A program made the translations under genes and the position numbers. Under the pieces are notes generated by a model. That model was given only the letters and a program-made list of their open reading frames with translations, did no database searches and was not told the DNA's origin. 64,000 bases of DNA from Asterella californica (Eukaryota; Streptophyta; Marchantiopsida; Marchantiales; Aytoniaceae), in assembly GCA_036924285.1 (NCBI GenBank), contig JAYKYS010000004.1, positions 806,001 to 870,000 of the forward strand, written 5' to 3'. This document shows positions 58,522-64,000 of the stretch, one piece after another; position 1 is the first letter of the stretch; every line of letters begins with the position of its first letter.

Positions 58522-61500
58522 TTGAGGAAGAACTATCTGGGTGTGCGGACCGACAAGTTGAGGAGTCTGCAGGAGTTCCAGCGGAAGACTGGAGAGAGCC
58601 TACGCGAGGCGTTTACTCGCATGAGGCGGTTGATCAGCGTTACCCAAGGGGTGACGGAAGCACAGGCAGTCCAGTTCTGGTATGGGATACTAGACCGGGA
58701 GCTGCGTAGGAGAGTTAGAGATGCTACTCTTCTTAGAGATACCGCTCCGACGTTGGCGGTTGTCTTTAGTCTGGCTGAGCGGATTGAGCTCAACATGGTG
58801 GAGGAGAGAATGGTGATTGCTGGGTTCAACAAGGAGACACCACATGGAGCGACCACCTCTTCTCGAGGATCACAGGCTACGCAACAGCGTGGTGGTGGTG
58901 GTGGTAAGGATCGTGCAGAGCAGTCACGATCGCAAGGAGGTGTAGGAGGATCTGGTGGGGAGAAGCCCATGCCGTCCTTCTCTAGTCAGCAGCAAGCGGG
59001 TCCTTGCTGGACGTGTGATGGTCCTCATCAGCAGAGGGACTGTCCACAGAGGAGAGGTTATGAGACGTCAGGGACATCAGGGACGTCTCCAGCAGTACCT
59101 AGGCAATGTGAGCATTGCGGACGACCTGGTCACAGTAGTGACCGTTGTTTTGATCTCCATCCCGAGTTGCGGCAAGGGAAGGCTGATCGTGGACGAGGCG
59201 GAGGAGCTCAGGGAGGCCGTGGTGGTCGAGCTGGAGGTAGAGGTCCAGCACCTGGGAGAGGACCGGTCGGTCCACCGCCTGCTACGACGTCAGAAGCAGG
59301 TATGGCTGCTCGGATTGAGCAGTTGGAGCAGAGGATAGCTAGTATGGCTATGGCTCAGCGGAGATCAGGTGGAACAGAGGCTTCCACGTCTTATGGAGGA
59401 GAAGGAGGTGACTTCGACTTCATGGCTGGTGTGACGCAGATTGAGGCATCTGCGGCAGTGACTAGAGGTGCAGTACGTGCCTCTGAGCCACGAGGTGCGT
59501 CAGTGGAGTTGGATCCACAACGCGGGGAGGCTGGTAGACAAGCCAGGCTTCCCCAGTCGTTCACGTTATCGGAGGCGTTGAGGACCACGTCTATGGTTCC
59601 TAAACGACCTACCGATGGTGCAGTAGAGTTGGAGGCATCGACATCCAGGAGTGGGTGTGATGTGAGTCCACCTTCGACGTCTGTGGATGCGACGTCAAAC
59701 CCGATGTTGGGGGCGGCTACAGCAGTTTTGCGAGCCCCACTATTCTCAGCCACGGATATGAGGACATTGGGAGTCAACTTGGCTCCAGTGTTCCAGTTGG
59801 CGGCCACGCTCAGTGAGAGCGAGGATGTAGTTACCTCTAGTGCTGAAGTAGTTCAGCGAGAGGCGGTAGACGTGTCCATGGAGTCGAGGATCATGACAGC
59901 TACCAGTGATACTTGGCAAGCGGCGGCTGCTAGGTTAGATGAGTTACCAGCTAGACCGGCGATTGACCGTGCTAGTTTGGCACCAGGTGTGGTGTTGTTG
60001 GACAACAGAAGTGGTATCTTCTGTTTGGTGGCACCTTCAGGGAAAGTGTATCGACCCCAGAAGGTCTTGTTAGACTCTGGAGCCCAACCGTTGATGTTGG
60101 GAAAGGCGGCGTGTATTGGTTTGGGTCTGAAGAAGTCCGAGATAGAGAGATGTCCATTCCAGTTGCAGACATCTCTAGGGGGATCAGGAGGTACGGCTCT
60201 GCACATGACACGTGAGATGTTGACGGTGAGAGTTCGGCCAGATCACCCCACGGATGGCTCTATGATGAGGGCCAAGGCCATCGTTACAGCCGCAGAGTCT
60301 TATGATGTATTGGTGAGAGGTGCTGTGTTGTACCTTATGGGGTTCGTGATCGACTATTGGGCGGAGACAGCATCTTACAGACCAGGTTGGCAGTCCGGTG
60401 AGGGACGAGTGAGCCGCTTACCAGTGCGGTTCAGTGCTAGAGTTGGGACGACGGAGCCTACACCAGGGACGATGGCATCCGTTGCAGGGTTCAGTTCGGT
60501 CATCACTTGGCCGGGCGAGTTGTTGGAGGGCAATGCCCATGCGGAGGATACTCCGATCTATGAGGAGGTGGAGGACATGCCTAGCATATCTACGTTAGTA
60601 CCATCTGCCTTGGATGTTCCACTCTGGAGTTCGAGTGGAGAGTTGCAGCAGTATGCTGATCAGTTGGTGCAGCATGCTTGGAGTGAAGCTTTTGTACCAC
60701 CAGTAGAGAAACAAAGGGTTGTTCCTGCTACTGGCCCTGTGACCTTATCACCGTTGGATACGACTCCCATTGTGTGGCAGTATCCAGAGGAAGGTGTATG
60801 TTTGCTGGAGCTGTTTGGAGGGATCAGCACAGGTTTGGCTGTGGTATTGCATGCAGGTATACAAGTACAACGATACTTGTATGTGGAGAGAGATGAGATT
60901 GCGAGACGCATCTCATTGCGACATGTGGCACGTTTGGTGCAGAGATATCATGAGTTGTTGCCCATATCAGCTGTTAGAGAATATCAGCAAGCATTACCGT
61001 CGGATATTTCGCTGCTGGGGGCGCAAGATCTCACGTTTGTGGGCACCATTCACTTGGTGATAGCCGGATGGCCATGTCAAGGTCACACGCGTGGAGGGAG
61101 AGGTCAGGGTTTACATGACCCGCGATCTAGGATGTTCTGGGAGATGTTACGGATCCTACGACATCTCCAGATGCATCAGGTGGATTCTCAAGCGTACATC
61201 TTGGAGAACGTTCCTTTGTTGGGTGATGCTCGTACACAGATGATGGCGAGTGTGCACCAAGTGCGGTCTTGGGTTGGACCAGCAGTGTTGTTGGATGCAG
61301 CGAGAGTGGGATCTCGTGCACATCGTCCACGGTTGTGGTGGACGAACTTGTTACCGAGAGAGGTGCTTAAGCGCGCACATGATGGAGTGAGACGACCAGC
61401 GCACCTCACGGTTGATAGCATCTTGGATGCAGGACGACGATCTCAAGTAGTGAGAGTCGTCGATAGGTCACCCATGGCAATGGTGAACCTAGTGGGACGG

Positions 61501-61995
61501 CCCATGGTAGCATTACCCACATTGGTAAGCTTTCCAGCGTCATATGCTTACAGAGATGGAGGACCTGGGCTTGTGTGGGATGCTCAATTACGGCAGTTGG
61601 TGGAGCCCAATGCCGATGAGAGAGAGCGAGCGATGGGTTTCACTACGGGTACGACGGCAGTAGCTTCGGTGTCGGAGGCTTCACGTCGTCAAGTATTGGG
61701 GCAAGCAATGGACTTGAATTGCTTGACATGGATTGTTAGCCTTGGATTGGCTGAGCAGCGTCGGATGCGATCGACGGGTGTTACTGCTCGAGCACTCTTG
61801 AGCTCTTTGCCTACCGGGTCGGTGGAGGCAAAGGCTGGGGGCGAGGCAAGTGGAGTTCGTCATCCTTGGACATCATGGGATGTCATAGGAGAGAGTGTGG
61901 AGCTTGCAACTAGAACTGCAGAAGTTTTACGCACAGTAGCGGTGGAGGTTGTTGGTGGTGAGCAGAAGGAAACTGCTCCAGAGGCTGCAAGATAG
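58522..61995 (+). CDS. Gag C-terminus, aspartic protease and DNMT3-like C5-cytosine methyltransferase (copy 2)
   Basis: 1157 codons without interruption. Residues 1-90 complete the gag capsid-like region. There are two zinc knuckles: CWTCDGPHQQRDC from residue 162 (CX2CX3HX4C) and CEHCGRPGHSSDRC from 196 (CX2CX4HX4C), with a Gly/Arg-rich tract after. Protease: LLDSGAQ with the catalytic Asp at 518. Methyltransferase about 758-1080: motif I LLELFGGISTGL (761), motif IV GWPCQGHTRGG with catalytic Cys 852, motif VI ENV (Glu 895), motif VIII RAHRPRLWW (932), ERERAMGF near 1033, and motif X-like VLGQAMDLN near 1058. The spacing and DAARVGSRAHRPR block resemble DNMT3-type enzymes (DAxxVSAAHRAR). 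It would transfer methyl from S-adenosylmethionine to cytosine in DNA. Every catalytic motif is intact, unlike copy 1. The frame ends at TAG 61993-61995, possibly leaky. Confidence 0.92.
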   Translation: MRKNYLGVRTDKLRSLQEFQRKTGESLREAFTRMRRLISVTQGVTEAQAVQFWYGILDRELRRRVRDATLLRDTAPTLAVVFSLAERIELNMVEERMVIAGFNKETPHGATTSSRGSQATQQRGGGGGKDRAEQSRSQGGVGGSGGEKPMPSFSSQQQAGPCWTCDGPHQQRDCPQRRGYETSGTSGTSPAVPRQCEHCGRPGHSSDRCFDLHPELRQGKADRGRGGGAQGGRGGRAGGRGPAPGRGPVGPPPATTSEAGMAARIEQLEQRIASMAMAQRRSGGTEASTSYGGEGGDFDFMAGVTQIEASAAVTRGAVRASEPRGASVELDPQRGEAGRQARLPQSFTLSEALRTTSMVPKRPTDGAVELEASTSRSGCDVSPPSTSVDATSNPMLGAATAVLRAPLFSATDMRTLGVNLAPVFQLAATLSESEDVVTSSAEVVQREAVDVSMESRIMTATSDTWQAAAARLDELPARPAIDRASLAPGVVLLDNRSGIFCLVAPSGKVYRPQKVLLDSGAQPLMLGKAACIGLGLKKSEIERCPFQLQTSLGGSGGTALHMTREMLTVRVRPDHPTDGSMMRAKAIVTAAESYDVLVRGAVLYLMGFVIDYWAETASYRPGWQSGEGRVSRLPVRFSARVGTTEPTPGTMASVAGFSSVITWPGELLEGNAHAEDTPIYEEVEDMPSISTLVPSALDVPLWSSSGELQQYADQLVQHAWSEAFVPPVEKQRVVPATGPVTLSPLDTTPIVWQYPEEGVCLLELFGGISTGLAVVLHAGIQVQRYLYVERDEIARRISLRHVARLVQRYHELLPISAVREYQQALPSDISLLGAQDLTFVGTIHLVIAGWPCQGHTRGGRGQGLHDPRSRMFWEMLRILRHLQMHQVDSQAYILENVPLLGDARTQMMASVHQVRSWVGPAVLLDAARVGSRAHRPRLWWTNLLPREVLKRAHDGVRRPAHLTVDSILDAGRRSQVVRVVDRSPMAMVNLVGRPMVALPTLVSFPASYAYRDGGPGLVWDAQLRQLVEPNADERERAMGFTTGTTAVASVSEASRRQVLGQAMDLNCLTWIVSLGLAEQRRMRSTGVTARALLSSLPTGSVEAKAGGEASGVRHPWTSWDVIGESVELATRTAEVLRTVAVEVVGGEQKETAPEAAR

Positions 61996-62001
61996 CAGTC
62001 A
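61993..62001 (+). promoter_or_regulatory. Candidate leaky amber stop, TAG-CAG-TCA (copy 2)
   Basis: The stop ending the gag-PR-methyltransferase frame is followed by CAGTCA. This fits UAG-CAR-YYA, the readthrough context first described in TMV. The RT frame continues downstream in the same phase with no further stop. The same nine bases are conserved in copy 1 at 13535-13543. Readthrough would produce a small fraction of fusion protein with pol. Confidence 0.55.
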
Positions 62002-62025
62002 ACGACTTCGTCTTCTACCTCTAGC

Positions 62026-62958
62026 ATGGTGACAGAGGATACTTGGGAGCCAGAGATTGGACCCAAGCTTATAGGAGAGGAGAGACGAAGAGTCGAAAGA
62101 TTCCTGAAGAGCTACAGGAATTGTTTTGCCTTCAGTATGAAGGATTTGGATACCTTGAAAGGACCTGGTATACGGATCGACTTGGCTAATGACACGCCAA
62201 TCTTTCGACGTCCTTACAGGTACAGTGACATGGAGAGAGCCTTGATCCAGAGTCGGACTCAAGACTTGTTGGAGGCTGGGTTGGTGGAGATGTCGCATGG
62301 AGAGTATGCATCTGCCACAGTTATGCCAGCCAAGAAGGATATGTATGGCAACTACACAGATAGACGGATGTGTGGGGACTATCGTCCTATCAATCGGCAG
62401 ACGAAGTCCGATAAGTATGCCATGCCGACACCGGAGGAGATCTTTGATGCAGTGGGGCATGTGAAGGTCTTCAGTACTTTGGATCTTCGAGCAGGGTATC
62501 ATCAGTTGCCAGTGAGAGAAGAAGATAAGTCCAAGACAGCATTCTGGGGAATTGACTCTCACGGCAAGGATTGTTTGTATCAGTGGCGGTTCTTACCATT
62601 TGGGTTGAAGAACGCCCCTGCTGAGTTCCAAAGGGTGATGGACAGAATCCTAGCAGGATTGGATTTTGTCAGATGTTATATCGACGACATCTTAGTCTAT
62701 AGTGCTACAGTGGAGGAGCACGAGAGACACTTACGGGATGTGTTTGAGCGGTTGAGAGCTCATGGGTTGAAGTTACACCCTGGGAAGTGTAAGTTCTTCC
62801 AGGAGTTGGTAGAGTATCTGGGCCACACCATCTATCTAGGTGGATTGGGTGTTCAACAGACGAAGGTTGAGGCTATTGCACGTATCCCGCGCCCCACAGA
62901 TGTGAGTCGAGTTCGGGCATTTGTTGGTTTGGCGAACTTTTTACGTGAAGGGATTTAG
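62026..62958 (+). CDS. Reverse transcriptase part of pol (copy 2)
   Basis: 310 codons in the same phase as the upstream frame. Landmarks: RRMCGDYRPINRQT near residue 116, FSTLDLRAGYHQLP near 148, PFGLKNAPAEFQ near 192, and catalytic YIDDILVYS near 216 (residue positions approximate). The thumb follows to RVRAFVGLANF, after which an 8-bp deletion relative to copy 1 shifts the frame and a stop ends it at 62958. The first ATG at 62026 is only a reading-frame start; in the element this part is probably made by readthrough. RT is complete; the connection and RNase H are out of frame. Confidence 0.9.
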   Translation: MVTEDTWEPEIGPKLIGEERRRVERFLKSYRNCFAFSMKDLDTLKGPGIRIDLANDTPIFRRPYRYSDMERALIQSRTQDLLEAGLVEMSHGEYASATVMPAKKDMYGNYTDRRMCGDYRPINRQTKSDKYAMPTPEEIFDAVGHVKVFSTLDLRAGYHQLPVREEDKSKTAFWGIDSHGKDCLYQWRFLPFGLKNAPAEFQRVMDRILAGLDFVRCYIDDILVYSATVEEHERHLRDVFERLRAHGLKLHPGKCKFFQELVEYLGHTIYLGGLGVQQTKVEAIARIPRPTDVSRVRAFVGLANFLREGI

Positions 62959-64000
62959 TGCAATTGCGAAGCCGTTGACCAAGCTGATGAAGGTGGACCA
63001 GGAGTGGCAATGGGGAGATGAGCAGGAGCGAGCTTTTGTAGAGCTCAAGGATAGGTTGACATCTGCTCCCATCTTGAGGAGACCCGTTAGGGGGCGTCCT
63101 TTCCAACTGCACACCGATTGGAGTATGTTGGGACTTGGAGCAGTGCTGACTCAGCATGATGATGAGAAAAAGGAGTTCGTGGTGGCGTATGCCAGTCGCT
63201 CCAATAATTCAGCGGAGGCGAGGTATAGTTCGTATGAGGGAGAGTGTTTGACGGCAGTGTGGGCTGTTGCACACTTTCGATGTTATCTGTTTGGGAACCC
63301 CTTTACTCTCATCACTGATCACCAGCCGCTCAAGTGGTTGATGGAGTCCGACAAGCTTACAGGGAAGCTTGCACGATGGGCTCTGATCTTACAGGAGTAT
63401 GACTTCCAGGTAGTACATAGACCTGGAGTTGCAAACCTAGATGCCGACGGGTTGAGTCGCAACCCGTGCACGAGTCAGCAGGATCAGACTGGGTCTCGCT
63501 GGCATGACGAGGTTGATGAGGAGATAGTGCCAGGGTGGCATGCATCTGCCTTTCTTTGTGTGTTGGCCATGAACTTTAGTATGGAGGGCCAAGTCGTATC
63601 TTTCTCTGGTCAGAGAGTAGATGATGAGTCTCCAGATCCTGAGGGTGGAGATGATGTTCCAGACCAGCGAGATATCCATGATGATGTGACCGTGATGGAG
63701 TATCTACGTACTGGTGTGATAGTAGGCACAGTAAGTGCCAAGGAGCGAGATCGTGTCCTTCAACGAGCGAAGAGATTTCGACGAGAAGGACGACATGTAC
63801 TTCGAGTGTGGAGTGATGGAAGGGTACGGATAGTGCCACATCCATCCCAGAGGGCACAGTTAGTACGACATGCCCATGAGGAGTTGGGACATTTTGGAGT
63901 GAAGCGTACGCATAGCTTACTCCAAGGACAGTATTGGTGGCGTGGTATGCACATCGATGTGCAACAGTTTGTCGCACGATGTGTGGTTTGTGATCGAGTA
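62945..64000 (+). pseudogene. RNase H and integrase N-terminus, out of frame after a deletion (copy 2, partial)
   Basis: Open in one frame from 62945 to the end of the window. RNase H landmarks: HTDWSMLGLGAVLTQ near 63109, YEGECLTAVWAV near 63234, ITDHQPLKWLM near 63313 and NLDADGLSR near 63436, together with their acidic residues. A charged linker follows. The integrase zinc domain HAHEELGHFGVKRTH ... CVVC (HHCC) lies at about 63865-63990, then the window ends. The only visible fault is the 8-bp deletion near 62940 that separates it from RT, so the copy cannot make intact pol. Confidence 0.88.

Larger units (their letters stand above)
55898..64000 (+). mobile_element. Ty3/Gypsy retrotransposon carrying a C5-cytosine methyltransferase (copy 2, runs off the window)
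   Basis: Order on the plus strand: LTR start 55898, long leader to about 57957, gag (57958 onward), two zinc knuckles, aspartic protease, C5-methyltransferase, amber codon, RT, RNase H and integrase zinc motif at the window edge. RT before RNase H and integrase, with YIDD, places it in Ty3/Gypsy. Defects are one in-frame TAG in gag (58507-58509) and an 8-bp deletion, relative to copy 1, near 62940 in pol. The rest is open, so it is a fairly young copy. Confidence 0.93.

Overview
The window is nuclear DNA of a green plant. The evidence is two plant-type genes, GT-AG introns in frame, and a dense, mostly decayed set of eukaryotic transposons. The plastid SecY gene, a TPR-SET gene of plant type, non-LTR reverse transcriptases with NAFNSV- and ADDT-type motifs, and a Ty3/Gypsy element carrying a cytosine methyltransferase together suggest an early-diverging streptophyte. 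A bryophyte or alga-like lineage fits better than a flowering plant. This assignment is inference; no organism-specific marker was seen.

Layout. 120-1600 (-): decayed non-LTR reverse transcriptase. 2901-4374: two hairpin-forming inverted repeats. 4910-8782 (-): intact 1290-residue TPR-SET (SMYD-like) gene, with its upstream region to about 10500. 12207-17190 (+): 5'-truncated, heavily mutated Ty3/Gypsy copy (copy 1) that still shows methyltransferase, RT, RNase H, integrase, a PHD-finger remnant and part of an LTR. 17540-18544 (+): PIF/Harbinger transposase remnant. 20306-20537: 58-bp tandem repeat. 21402-23270 (-): leucine-rich-repeat receptor fragment with no kinase domain. 26676-29183: a 221-bp tandem duplication carrying part of a coiled-coil exon, with a related repeat further on. 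29292-30846: broken intron-containing gene with an RPA-like double CxxC. 32171-38051 (+): Helentron-type element with OTU protease, HUH Rep, Pif1 helicase and AP-type endonuclease parts. 40845-43490: two LINE fragments in opposite orientation. 43791-44268: foldback element. 48421-51895 (-): intact eight-exon plastid SecY gene (SCY1). 53395-55080 (+): second, more decayed Helentron. 55898-64000 (+): long Ty3/Gypsy copy (copy 2), running off the window edge.

The most notable system is the Ty3/Gypsy family. In copy 2 a DNMT3-like C5-cytosine methyltransferase with every catalytic motif lies between the aspartic protease and reverse transcriptase. It is separated from pol by an amber codon in TAG-CAG-TCA context, the TMV-type leaky-stop pattern, and that nine-base string is present in both copies. 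Copy 1 shows a C4HC3 PHD-finger remnant just after the integrase. One family may therefore carry both a DNA-methylation writer and a chromatin reader. Retrotransposon-borne methyltransferases have been reported from dinoflagellates and charophyte algae, so the methyltransferase is not wholly unprecedented. Its combination with a PHD finger and a leaky-stop layout is what deserves checking.
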